The notes under the pieces are model-generated. The model was not told where the DNA came from. It saw nothing but the letters and a program-made list of their open reading frames with translations, and ran no database searches. Positions 47,938 to 59,797 of a stretch of 64,000 nt of DNA are shown here, one piece after another. The translations under genes were made by a program, and so were the position numbers. Location of the stretch: the NCBI GenBank assembly GCA_030386875.1, contig CM059580.1, forward strand, positions 3,438,838-3,502,837, written 5' to 3'. Positions within the stretch are counted from its first letter, which is position 1. Every line of letters begins with the position of its first letter. Source of the DNA: Morinoia aosen (Eukaryota; Arthropoda; Malacostraca; Amphipoda; Talitridae).

Positions 47938-48732
47938 TTACGTAGATTTCGTCATCGCTACTCTCCGAATCGCTATCTTCGTGCAGTTCCTTGGTGACGT
48001 GCTCGACGCTCCTCCCCTTGCCGCTGGGACGCTACACTCTCTCGAGAAATGGCCTATTTGGTTGCATGACCAGCATCTAGGTGGTGGCCGGGGTGGGGCG
48101 GCTTCTACTGCGTCTATCGTGCAGATCGGCCGGCGTGGTTTCTCGTCCTCCAGCATCCTTTCGCATTTCTGTGCCATCTTGACACAATCTGCGAGCCTTT
48201 CTGGTTCGTATGTTGCCATTGTCTTCTTCAATGCCGGGTCGAGACCATTGACAAACACGCTCGCCAAGAGCTTGTCGCGAGATGCTGTTTTTTGCAGCTC
48301 CACGATAACATGCGCCAAGGCAGCCGAGGCGGTCTCCAGTCGCGAAGCAAACTCTTCGATTGTGCCCCGGTTCATTTTTATTGCAGCCAGTTCCGCATGT
48401 GCATCCGTCAGCGAAATGCTTTTAAGGAAACGATCCTCAAGGCGTTTGGTCAGCTCCGTCAGATCGCATTCTTCGAGCTCGGGGTTTGAATCCAGGAAGT
48501 TTTCCGCGGTGTCGGTGCAGAGATATCTGATGACGTCAGCGCTTCGGGCGTCTGACCAGTTTTCTAGGTGTGCCCTTTTTTTCACTGTGTTGAGAAACTT
48601 CACCACGTTCGACTTTCCGTCGAATTTTGGCAGTTTGCCAAGCACTGGCCCGCTTGCCGCTGTTTGATCGGTTCCTGCGTCCTGTTTATTTGCAGCAGCA
48701 CTTCCCGAGTTGCTATCTTCGTTCTTTCCCAT
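47938..48732 (-). CDS. Gag-like protein of the LTR element (left copy, intact frame)
   Basis: A 264-residue frame starting about 1.08 kb inside the 5' LTR of this copy. Residues 1-30 are low complexity (Ser/Ala/Asn/Gln). Residues about 30-195 are helix-rich and capsid-like, with LPKFDGKSNVVKFL, then LTKRLEDRFLKSISLTDAHA and FVNGLDPALKKTM, resembling the Retrotrans_gag family. Near residue 225 there is one zinc knuckle, CWSCNQIGHFSREC (C-x2-C-x4-H-x4-C). Such proteins form particles that package element RNA. No protease, reverse transcriptase, RNase H or integrase motif was found in the remaining 3 kb, so the element looks non-autonomous. Confidence 0.85.
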   Translation of the reverse strand: MGKNEDSNSGSAAANKQDAGTDQTAASGPVLGKLPKFDGKSNVVKFLNTVKKRAHLENWSDARSADVIRYLCTDTAENFLDSNPELEECDLTELTKRLEDRFLKSISLTDAHAELAAIKMNRGTIEEFASRLETASAALAHVIVELQKTASRDKLLASVFVNGLDPALKKTMATYEPERLADCVKMAQKCERMLEDEKPRRPICTIDAVEAAPPRPPPRCWSCNQIGHFSRECSVPAARGGASSTSPRNCTKIAIRRVAMTKST

Positions 48733-49808
48733 TTTGAAGCTTGAACTCAGCGATGATCAGCACGAATTTTATTTTATATATATTTTTTTTTAGTCTATCT
48801 ATTTGCAGTTGCAACGCACACGCACTACACTGAACCTCTAATTTTTACGATAAATACTGGTATCCAAGCATAAACACACAAAAAAAAATTTTTCTTGGGT
48901 GTATCCAAGAGAGGAAAAGGCGGGCACCCTTGGAAAAAGTACCGAAATGCGGACTCTCATGCGTAGTGCATCCAAAATCATAAGTCAGGAGGGAATCTCC
49001 TTACACGAAAATTCAGTTAACACGAGTCATATACAGCGCAACTTTATGTAAATATTCGCGTTGATCGTTCCCTGTATTTGCACTGTCACTCATACCTATT
49101 CATCTCACTGATCCTAGTTCAGCCCACGACACAAAAAAATCTTATATCTTTTCTTGGGACAACAGAATAAACCTTTATGTGGAGTGTTGATCTCTTCCCC
49201 AAACGCAGATAAAGAGCGACCAACAAAATGCGGAATCGGTTCGTATTATTTCTGTCCTAGGGAATACACGAACATTTGAATGGATGTTTCTACAGACGAA
49301 TCGTTGGTTTACCCCCAATAACAGAGTAGAATGACACAATAATATCTATTTGCAAACTAGATTTGCACGAACAATCCCTAAATTTGCAATCCTGCTCACA
49401 ACACGATAATTACCCAATATGTACCTAATTTATAACAAGGCTCATAACTCAACGATTTATCCCCGCGGAAGGATAAAATAAATCACTATAACTCCGAGTT
49501 ACTTTTCGATGATTATCCGCACTGAAAGGCACAGCCGCGCAGCAAAATAATACCGAACTGAATAGAAACAGAAATTTTCCCCACACTTCTAACTATGATA
49601 TACGTACACACACAAAATGAAATGAAATGGTGTCTACTTACAGTTTTTTGTTGATCTTGGACGCCGTTGCCCGCTTGCCGCTCTGGATGGGTTGTTTCTT
49701 CTTTCCTGTGCTCTTTCTTTATTTTTTTTCCGTGTCACCGCCTAGTATCTCTAACAATTTACTCTCTCTCTCGCCACTAGTTTCCACCACCGCAAATAAT
49801 GCCACCAG
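48733..49808 (-). other. Long leader of the LTR element (left copy)
   Basis: About 1.08 kb between the 5' LTR and the gag start, with no long frame. Includes aaaaaaaaatttttcttggg-like A/T runs. The same region is at 54993-56069. Confidence 0.5.
49791..49808 (-). other. Candidate primer-binding site of LTR element
   Basis: One base inside the 5' LTR end the - strand reads tggtggcattatttgcg, starting with TGG as expected for a site pairing with a tRNA CCA end. The matching tRNA was not identified. The same sequence is at 56052-56069. Confidence 0.4.
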
Positions 49809-51184
49809 TGAATGAGTCGGGTTTTTCTTCCGCTCTCTCTTGCCTTATGGCCTTAAAGTTCATTTAATCCGCGTCAATCATGAAGTATATGATGATTTTT
49901 ATTGAAGATACATCTGCCAATACTATGTAATTCGGGTTATTTTCTGCCCGCTCCAAAGCAGCCTTATTCGGATGACGTACGTTAAGGTTATGGGAAAAGT
50001 AGCGTGTGTTCGCTGCCACCACCGGGCGAGCCCGGAAGTAAATTGGAGATTATTTACGTTAGTTTCTGATTGTCAATTGAGTACTTAGTTGGGTGACGTT
50101 AGCGCGTATACGGGAGCTTTTACGACCACCCCTATTCAGATATATAAACTTTTGGTAACGTGGGCTGTCGGCCCCCGGGCACGTGTTTCATATGCCAGTG
50201 ACGAGAGAGAAAGGGAAATATGCGAGGCCCAGGTTTTCCCATTTATTGGTGGGAAGGCAAGTACGGATTGCACGAGGCACACGCGATAACAACAACATTA
50301 ACAATTTCGGGGAACAATAGGACAATCACCTCAGGAGCTTCCGTCGATCGACTTCTCACGACAACAGACTGTGTACAAACAGCCAACCCATGAGCCAAGG
50401 AATGTGCAACCACCGAAAGGATGAGCCAAGGTAAGCGTATAGCAAACGCCTGAAATCATGCGCCCTCAAACAAGTCCAAGGATTATCGTTGATCGTGCCA
50501 CGCTTTACTCGAACACAGTCTCTAAATTCAACACTTGAAGATATGGGCCTTTACTACCGACTCAAATTTATAAGTATCGACAACCGGCTGTTCGTCTCAA
50601 CCCTCAACTGAACCCTAGAACGTCCGTTCACGACCACGGCTCTCTACACCGGCTGTCCTTTCCCGACCACCGCTCCGCACCAAGTGCCCTCCACTCGTCC
50701 TACTCCAATCCTGCTCGGACAGTGCTCACCCCTCCCAAAGGGGAGGGGGGGTCACTGCACGAGCCGGGCAGCAACGGGGCGAGAAGGTTCTGAGCTTCGC
50801 CTCCCTCCACCCAACCGGGGTGCGGCTGGGGGAGAGGGGTCCGGTCTCATGCCCCTGCCCGCCTCCCGTTACGGCAATTAAACGATGGTCCGCGGGACGG
50901 CGAGACTAAACTCAGCGCTCTGCGCCGTCGTATGAGGTTCCCACATTTTATAGTGCTGCGGTTGCCTAGGCCCGAGCGTCGAATTATCAGATTTAATGCG
51001 GGGAAGATTTCTCTTCTGAGAACATCCCCGATATATATTTCCCAAGACCATAGCACGAAAGCCGGTCGTTATTTTATGACTCGTGTAATATGAGATCCAG
51101 CCTTCACATCAATTATACCTTTTCGCTCGGCAACGCTAAAGGCAAAGATGGGATGAATCTGACTTCATACCCTGACTTTATACA
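49809..51184 (-). repeat. LTR 2 (middle, mosaic)
   Basis: 1,376 bp. Left of 50368 it agrees with LTR 3 at every site where LTRs 1 and 3 differ. Right of 50391 it agrees with LTR 1. It is therefore a recombinant of the two outer LTRs. Confidence 0.93.
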
Positions 51185-54100
51185 CCCTTCCCCCACTAAC
51201 GCAAAAAGAAATTATGTAATAATTTCTTTTTTCTATGTCTTGGCCTCAGTGCATTTCTTACCCGACTGGCGAACACTGATACAACCTGACATCAAATTAC
51301 AATGCAACACAATACAACATGACATCAATTACATATCACAAAAAAAACTAGGACGGCGACCACAACTCGCTCGCCTATGCTTCGGCCATTTTCACATAAT
51401 ATTGGCCCCCTTCGGGACTGGAGAGGCGAGCTCTTCCGTCCCGAGATCTTCGGCTTCTGTTCCAGGGGAAATCCTTCCTAGACTTGTATGATGAGGAGGA
51501 ATTCCTTCCCCCGCAGTGTCTCTTTCCAGAGATAGTAGGGGAAGACCGAAACCGAGGAGATTCGCTTGTTCGCGGTCCTGGCCTCGATCTCTCCGTCGTT
51601 TCGGGGCACAACTAAATGCTGCAGCAAGTTGCTGAGGGTCGCCTCGGTCAGGCGTTTGTCCGGCTTCGGGACGAAGTGGACAATGAGCGCTCGACCCTCC
51701 AGGGTCGCGGCCGCCCGCCCCCAGTCCGTCTCGGCCGAGACGGTCGCCAGACTCCCGTCTGGTAGCCACAGCGACGTCTCGTAGTTGCGCGCTGCGACGT
51801 ATGTCCCGAGCTGGCGCACCACCTCGCTCGTCCTCCGTCTCCGCCCTCGATGCATGTACGTCACCGTTTCCTACGGCACACGGTCGGGCATTAATTTTGT
51901 TACATGGGTTAGACATCAATATAGAGCCTATTTTCAAAAATTATCCTTTCTTCGCCTCATAATGAGCGCGTATGTTACATGATGAATGATATATGATTTT
52001 GGGATTCATGAACATAACAAGTCCTAGCAGACTAGGATGACTAAATCCCCGCATTCCTGCACACTATACAGCACATACTCCTGCACACGTTACCGCACAT
52101 ACTCTGACAACACACACACCTCCTGTTCATTTGTCTTTCACTCGTGGTGCAGGTCCTTATGATTAAATGATGAGAAATGTGATTTTCCTACATTAGTACT
52201 ATTTCCGTGCCAGCTGACCGTTTTTTTTCCTTCTTTTACTGAGTGACATTTTGCTAATCTCTCGTGAGAGCAAGCATAAATTTCGTATGGGTGCAATACG
52301 TAGGCGTCCCTCGTTTGCATATATATTTTATGTACCAGTCGCACACGACTTATCTTTTTAATCTTCAATTCTCATGGTATCGGTAACCGCTGCGATGCCT
52401 CAAGCATTGCGCACATATCTCTGGACATGCCCAAAAATCCCTCGGTCATGCTTCCCGTAATCTCCCTTATCAGCTCGTCAGCAGACCAGATATTCATAAC
52501 ACCCTCCACAGTTCACGCACGTGTTTCCTACGCGCAGGGGTATTCCCGATCTTACCATTGCCGAATGCCTCTCCCTCTCTCTTACGTCGACCGCAGTTCC
52601 GGTCCGTCTCCGTTGGAGGCCGCTGTGGTGCTCTTTCGGCACCGCGTACATGCCGACATCTCGCTCGCTCATCGCCTTCCTGAAAATCTTCAAAATTCAC
52701 CTTAGCACATTTATCATTAAATATTTCAGCTCCGGCGATTGCTCAATGTCGTTCACACTCTGGATTTCCCAGCACAGGAGCTATCCCTTTTTTTTATATT
52801 CTTCTCGGCCTTTATTGCCCTTGCTATTTCCTTATCGTCCTAAATCAAACTCTCGTATTTAGCATCTCAAACGCATCGCTGTGCGCTTCTCTTTGTTCAG
52901 CCCGCCTTCTCTATCTTGAAGCCGGCTCTCTCTCAGGTTACATGCGTCTCCGCAATGCAGCGCCTTTAAATTTTATGACCCATTGTGGCTCTCATTGTCC
53001 CGTGGGCGCATGCCTCGAGTCTCCACCACGCGAGTGCGTGTCCAACTTGCCTTTCCACACTAAGCTACGTTATTCTTAAAGACCGTAATGTTAAAGCTTA
53101 TGCTAGGTCCGTAATGGACATCTTTAATTTAATCTGCTGTCTCGCTAAGCATTCTACCCAACTCTCAGGGTTCTGCTATACGAGATCTTATTATCGGCTC
53201 CACTCGGCTCATGACAGGCTCAGGTTTCTCTTTTTAAAACGTCATTTAGACGCAATAATAAAAAAAATTTAATTTCTTGAATTTTCTCCCCCTCCGACGA
53301 TCCAAGAAAAATTCCTTCACGGGGAATTTTTCACGCTAAACAAAACAATTACGAGAAAGATATATCTATTTCCCATCCAAGTTGCTGACTCTTCAAACCT
53401 ACACCTGAAAGGCAATGGTTTATTAGTGCTTATAACTAGTCATTTCTCAGGCTACTCAAAAAAAATTTCGTCCTCTCAGTTGTAACCTACTAGTTATGAG
53501 AGGACTAAAGAGCCGTACCCACTACTGGCCGTATTATGTGAAAGAACCTCTGCTGCGGCTGTGCTATACTTATATTTTAATACTGTCTAATTATATCTCT
53601 GCCTAGACGGCTAGTTTCCTTCGAAATCCCTCTTCATTCCTTATACATCTCAAACAATTGACCAGCAATCAAATTCCTATTTCGATGTGAAGTCATTATA
53701 TCTAAGTTTTATTCTCGTCATTCAAAAATGCGCAGCCAACACGATATAATTTGCCCAGTACGCTCTTATAATTATTCGTCTGCCGAATCTCTACTCGCAT
53801 CCCCCAGGCTCGGACTGAGTTCCTTTATGCCTCTTTCGATTTTATGACTCTCATCCTGTGCCTGTTCTGAGCACAGTCGCTCGTGCTGGCTGATCGCATT
53901 CCCACGGAATTTCCTACATAGCAGTTAACTACTCAGAAGATTTTCTGCCAACCTAGTTGTTGCTAAGCTATTCTGTAATGGAATTAGATTAGTGGGCTTA
54001 TTTACTACCTATTTTGCTAGGTTTAATCTGAAAAGAAAATTAGATTAGTCAGCTTATCTACCTCTACTTGTTACATAGTAGTTTTGCTCATGTTATCTTC

Positions 54101-54198
54101 TCCTCTACTCCTCTACTCTTCTACCGGACCGGCGGATCTTAGAGCGTAAGGACGCCTCGCTGCCGGGGTGGGTAGGGGTGCGGGAACTTCAGGCCTTG

Positions 54199-54992
54199 TT
54201 ACGTAGATTTCGTCATCGCTACTCTCCGAATCGCTATCTTCGTGCAGTTCCTTGGTGACGTGCTCGACGCTCCTCCCCTTGCCGCTGGGACGCTACACTC
54301 TCTCGAGAAATGGCCTATTTGGTTGCATGACCAGCATCTAGGTGGTGGCCGGGGTGGGGCGGCTTCTACTGCGTCTATCGTGCAGATCGGCCGGCGTGGT
54401 TTCTCGTCCTCCAGCATCCTTTCGCATTTCTGTGCCATCTTGACACAATCTGCGAGCCTTTCTGGTTCGTATGTTGCCATTGTCTTCTTCAATGCCGGGT
54501 CGAGACCATTGACAAACACGCTCGCCAAGAGCTTGTCGCGAGATGCTGTTTTTTGCAGCTCCACGATAACATGCGCCAAGGCAGCCGAGGCGGTCTCCAG
54601 TCGCGAAGCAAACTCTTCGATTGTGCCCCGGTTCATTTTTATTGCAGCCAGTTCCGCATGTGCATCCGTCAGCGAAATGCTTTTAAGGAAACGATCCTCA
54701 AGGCGTTTGGTCAGCTCCGTCAGATCGCATTCTTCGAGCTCGGGGTTTGAATCCAGGAAGTTTTCCGCGGTGTCGGTGCAGAGATATCTGATGACGTCAG
54801 CGCTTCGGGCGTCTGACCAGTTTTCTAGGTGTGCCCTTTTTTTCACTGTGTTGAGAAACTTCACCACGTTCGACTTTCCGTCGAATTTTGGCAGTTTGCC
54901 AAGCACTGGCCCGCTGTCGCTGTTTGATCGGTTCCTGCGTCCTGTTTATTTGCAGCAGCACTTCCCGAGTTGCTATCTTCGTTCTTTCCCAT
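54199..54992 (-). pseudogene. Gag-like gene of the LTR element (right copy, frameshifted)
   Basis: Nearly identical to the left copy, but one base is missing near 54915, about 25-30 codons after the original start at 54992. The capsid-like part and zinc knuckle remain open from an internal Met at 54906 (235 residues). Either translation starts internally or the copy is dead. An extra A in a poly-A run elsewhere keeps the two internal regions the same length. Confidence 0.8.
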
Positions 54993-56069
54993 TTTGAAGC
55001 TTGAACTCAGCGATGATCAGCACGAATTTTATTTTATATATATTTTTTTTTAGTCTATCTATTTGCAGTTGCAACGCACACGCACTACACTGAACCTCTA
55101 ATTTTTACGATAAATACTGGTATCCAAGCATAAACACACAAAAAAAAATTTTTCTTGGGTGTATCCAAGAGAGGAAAAGGCGGGCACCCTTGGAAAAAGT
55201 ACCGAAATGCGGACTCTCATGCGTAGTGCATCCAAAATCATAAGTCAGGAGGGAATCTCCTTACACGAAAATTCAGTTAACACGAGTCATATACAGCGCA
55301 ACTTTATGTAAATATTCGCGTTGATCGTTCCCTGTATTTGCACTGTCACTCATACCTATTCATCTCACTGATCCTAGTTCAGCCCACGACACAAAAAAAA
55401 TCTTATATCTTTTCTTGGGACAACAGAATAAACCTTTATGTGGAGTGTTGATCTCTTCCCCAAACGCAGATAAAGAGCGACCAACAAAATGCGGAATCGG
55501 TTCGTATTATTTCTGTCCTAGGGAATACACGAACATTTGAATGGATGTTTCTACAGACGAATCGTTGGTTTACCCCCAATAACAGAGTAGAATGACACAA
55601 TAATATCTATTTGCAAACTAGATTTGCACGAACAATCCCTAAATTTGCAATCCTGCTCACAACACGATAATTACCCAATATGTACCTAATTTATAACAAG
55701 GCTCATAACTCAACGATTTATCCCCGCGGAAGGATAAAATAAATCACTATAACTCCGAGTTACTTTTCGATGATTATCCGCACTGAAAGGCACAGCCGCG
55801 CAGCAAAATAATACCGAACTGAATAGAAACAGAAATTTTCCCCACACTTCTAACTATGATATACGTACACACACAAAATGAAATGAAATGGTGTCTACTT
55901 ACAGTTTTTTGTTGATCTTGGACGCCGTTGCCCGCTTGCCGCTCTGGATGGGTTGTTTCTTCTTTCCTGTGCTCTTTCTTTATTTTTTTTCCGTGTCACC
56001 GCCTAGTATCTCTAACAATTTACTCTCTCTCTCGCCACTAGTTTCCACCACCGCAAATAATGCCACCAG

Positions 56070-57445
56070 TGAATGAGTCGGGTTTTTCTTCCGCTCTCTC
56101 TTGCCTTATGGCCTTAAAGTTCATTTAATCCGCGTCAATCATGAAGTATATGATGATTTTTATTGAAGATACATCTGCCAATACTATGTAATTCGGGTTA
56201 TTTTCTGCCCGCTCCAAAGCAGCCTTATTCGGATGACGTACGTTAAGGTTATGGGAAAAGTAGCGTGTGTTCGCTGCCACCACCGGGCGAGCCCGGAAGT
56301 AAATTGGAGATTATTTACGTTAGTTTCTGATTGTCAATTGAGTACTTAGTTGGGTGACGTTAGCGCGTATACGGGAGCTTTTACGACCACCCCTATTCAG
56401 ATATATAAACTTTTGGTAACGTGGGCTGTCGGCCCCCGGGCACGTGTTTCATATGCCAGTGACGAGAGAGAAAGGGAAATATGCGAGGCCCAGGTTTTCC
56501 CATTTATTGGTGGGAAGGCAAGTACGGATTGCACGAGGCACACGCGATAACAACAACATTAACAATTTCGGGGAACAATAGGACAATCACCTCAGGAGCT
56601 TCCGTCGATCGACTTCTCACGACAACAGACTGTGTACAAACAGCCAACCCACGAGCCAAGGAATGTGCAACCACCGAAAGGATGAGCCAAGGTAAGCGTA
56701 TAGCAAACGCTTGAAATCATGCGCCCTCAAACAAGTCCAAGGATTATCGTTGATCGTGCCACGCTTTACTCGAACACAGTCTCTAAATTCAACACTTGAA
56801 GATATGGGCCTTTACTACCGACTCAAATTTATAAGTATCGACAACCGGCTGTTCGTCTCAACCTTCAACTGAACCCTAGAACGTCCGTTCACGACCACGG
56901 CTCTCTACACCGGCTGTCCTTTCCCGACTACCGCTCCGCACCAAGTGCCCTCCACTCGTCCTACTCCAATCCTGCTCGGACAGTGCTCACCCCTCCCAAA
57001 GGGGAGGGGGGGTCACTGCACGAGCCGGGCAGCAACGGGGCGAGAAGGTTCTGAGCTTCGCCTCCCTCCACCCACCCGGGGTGCGGCTGGGGGAGAGGGG
57101 TCCGGTCTCATGCCCCTGCCCGCCTCCCGTTACGGCAATTAAACGATGGTCCGCGGGACGGCGAGACTAAACTCAGCGCTCTGCGCCGTCGTATGAGGTT
57201 CCCACATTTTATAGTGCTGCGGTTGCCTAGGCCCGAGCGTCGAATTATCAGATTTAATGCGGGGAAGATTTCTCTTCTGAGAACATCTCCGATATATATT
57301 TCCCAAGACCATAGCACGAAAGCCGGTCGTTATTTTATGACTCGTGTAATATGAGATCCAGCCTTCACATCAATTATACCTTTTCGCTCGGCAACGCTAA
57401 AGGCAAAGATGGGATGAATCTGACTTCATACCCTGACTTTATACA
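56070..57445 (-). repeat. LTR 3 (right, 5' LTR in element orientation)
   Basis: 1,376 bp, ending CTTTATACA directly against the minisatellite flank. It has about six private substitutions, all right of 56651. LTR 1 and LTR 3 differ at roughly 11 sites plus the 38-bp indel by eye, so the original insertion is much older than the internal duplication. Confidence 0.93.
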
Positions 57446-57675
57446 GGTTCCTTGGTAGAAATTCTTGTTCTGGGTTTTTTAATAGAAATTCTTGTTCTGG
57501 GTTTCTTGGTAGAAATTCTTGTTCTGGGTTTCTTGGTAGAAATTCTTGTTCTGGGTTTCTTGGTAGAAATTCTTGTTCTGGGTTCCTTGGTAGAAATTCT
57601 TGTTCTGGGTTTCTTGGTAGAAATTCTTGTTCTGGGTTTCTTGGTAGAAATTCTTGTTCTGGGTTCCTTGGTAGT
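57446..57675. repeat. 27-bp array, right part
   Basis: Same unit as 43095-43509; the first bases ggttccttgg complete the interrupted unit. Confidence 0.95.
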
Positions 57676-57679
57676 TATA

Positions 57680-58085
57680 TTCTAATTGAAGATTCCCACT
57701 TAAATTATTAATTTACGAGGAACTACATTTCATTAACAATTGGTTTCTCTTTAGTGACAGCATTTTCAACGATATATTCGCTTTATTTTAAACCCATCTT
57801 CGATCAGTCCTATAATATCATTTGCCTGTACTTTGCAATGCTTTTAATATTTTTGTTTTAGATATTTTTCTGACACATGTATATCTTCATCGAAATATCC
57901 ACCAAAATTTTCTTAATTTTTCATCAATATATAAAATACTCATTCATCTTATATGACATTCTAGTACTATCGTAATTATTTATATATTTTTGTACCATAC
58001 ACGTTCATTTTTTGATAATTGTACATTTATTCCAAACAAACGTCCATTTTCTAAAGAATAATAATACGATTTCGTTGAGCAACTC
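57680..58085. other. AT-rich intronic DNA
   Basis: No feature recognised. Confidence 0.5.
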
Positions 58086-58445
58086 ACACCCTTCACACAC
58101 CCCCCTTCACACACACCCCTTCACACACACCCCTTCACACACCCCCTTCACACACCCCCTTCACACACCCCCTTCACACACCCCCTTCACACACCCCCTT
58201 CACACACACCCCTTCACACACACCCCTTCACACACCCCCTTCACACACACACACACACCCTTCACACACACACCCTTCACACACACCCCCTTCACACACA
58301 CACCCCCTTCACACACACCCCCTTCACACACACACCCCCTTCACACACACCCCCTTCACACACACACATCCATCTTCACAGCCCTCCCCCTCTTCACAAA
58401 CACCCCCTTCACACTACCCTTCACCCCCCCCCCCTTCACCCCCAG
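58086..58445 (+). repeat. C-rich array up to exon 19 acceptor
   Basis: ccccttcacacacac units run to ccccttcacccccag at the exon. Confidence 0.93.
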
Positions 58446-58551
58446 CAAGCGGCCGACGGTAGACGAGTGCCTGGAGCACCGCTGGCTCAACGAGACGGAG
58501 TTCATGGTGCGGAAGCGCGAGCGGGCAGCCATCATCAGCAACCGCATCCGG
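58446..58551 (+). CDS. Unc-89: Unc-89 exon 19: kinase 2 end (subdomain XI)
   Basis: It completes RDPSKRPTVDECLEHRWLNE and continues to FMVRKRERAAIISNRIR, which closes the kinase fold and starts a basic tail. It enters in phase 2 and exits in phase 0. The acceptor (cccccag) is the end of a C-rich cttcacac array. Confidence 0.94.
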
Positions 58552-58860
58552 GTGGGTGGTGTGGTTGTGTTGTGGTTGTGTTGTGGTTGTGTTGTGGTTG
58601 TGTTGTGGCTGTGGTGTGGTTGTGTTGTGGCTGTGTTGTGGTTGTGTTGTGGTTGTGTTGTGGTTGTGTTGTGGTTGTGTTGGGGTTGTGTTGTGGTTGT
58701 GTTGTGGTTGTGTTGTGGTTGTGTTGGGGTTGTGTTGGGGTTGTGTTGGGGTTGTGTTGGGGTTGTGTTGTGGTTGTGTTGTGGTTGTGTTGTGGTTGTG
58801 TTGTGGTTGTGTTGGGGTTGTGTTGTGGTTGTGTTGTGGTTGTGTTGCTGCTGTGTGGGT
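58552..58860 (+). repeat. G/T-rich array from exon 19 donor
   Basis: ttgtggttgtg and ttggggttgtg units start at the donor gtgggtggtg. Confidence 0.93.
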
Positions 58861-59149
58861 TATGTGTGTGATTTATGTGCAGTTCCTGTGTGCTCTTCGT
58901 GCTCTTGTATGGCCTATTCTACAGTTATGCACCCTAAGTTGTGAGTGTGTGCACTGACCGCTAGCCCCAAATCTGGCACCGCTATTGGCCCAACGGCATG
59001 TCGCAATGGTGACGTCATTAAGTTTCTTTGAAATGAAGTCTTCCTATTGGCTAGCCGAACCAAAGGTATATATTTTCCCATAGGAATCACTACCTTGTTT
59101 CCTCTACCGTGCCAGTGACGTACCCTCCCTAGTACCCGCTGAAGTGTAC

Positions 59150-59690
59150 TTTTGATTTTATTGTAATTTTGTAATTTCAACCTTCGTAATTGGGATTTTA
59201 TTGTAATTTTGTAATTTCAACCTTCGTAATTGGGATTTTATTGTAATTTTGTAATTTCAACCTTCGTAATTGGGATTTTATTGTAATTTTGTAATTTCAA
59301 CCTTCTTAATTGGGATTTTATTGTAATTTTGTAATTTCAACCTTCGTAATTGGGATTTTATTGTAATTTCATAATTTCAACCTTCGTAATTAGGATTTTA
59401 TTGTAATTTTGTAATTTCAACCTTCGTAATTGGGATTTTATTGTAATTTTGTAATTTCAACCTTCGTAATTGGGATTTTATTGTAATTTTGTAATTTCAA
59501 CCTTCGTAATTGGGATTTTGTTGTAATTTTGTAATTTCAACCTTCGTAATTAGGATTTTGTTGTAATTTTGTAATTTCAACCTTCGTAATTGGGATTTTA
59601 TTGTAATTTTGTAATTTCAACCTTCGTAATTGGGATTTTGTTGTAATTTTGTAATTTCAACCTTCGTAATTGGGATTCTATTGGAATTTT
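59150..59690. repeat. 40-bp array, about 13 copies
   Basis: The unit includes attttattgtaattttgtaa and tttcaaccttcgtaattggg. The sequence between it and the exon 20 acceptor is a decayed continuation. Confidence 0.95.
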
Positions 59691-59797
59691 AAGTTCGGTA
59701 ATTGGTGTTCTACGGTAACTTTTCGCAATTTTAATATCGTAATTGGGACATTATGTAATTTAGTAACTTTAATGTCGTAATTGGTTGCCCACCGCAG

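Larger units (their letters stand above)
43510..57445 (-). mobile_element. Tandem LTR retrotransposon array (LTR-int-LTR-int-LTR)
   Basis: Three LTRs separated by two 4,885-bp internal regions, read on the - strand. On the + strand the array starts TGAATGAG and ends CTTTATACA (TG...CA). It splits a 27-bp minisatellite. The flanking 4-mers GGCT (43506-43509) and GGTT (57446-57449) look like a target duplication with one mismatch, and removing the array with one copy restores the repeat unit. Polypurine tracts abut the inner edge of LTRs 1 and 2. The internal copies differ by only about two substitutions and two 1-bp indels. Confidence 0.93.
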
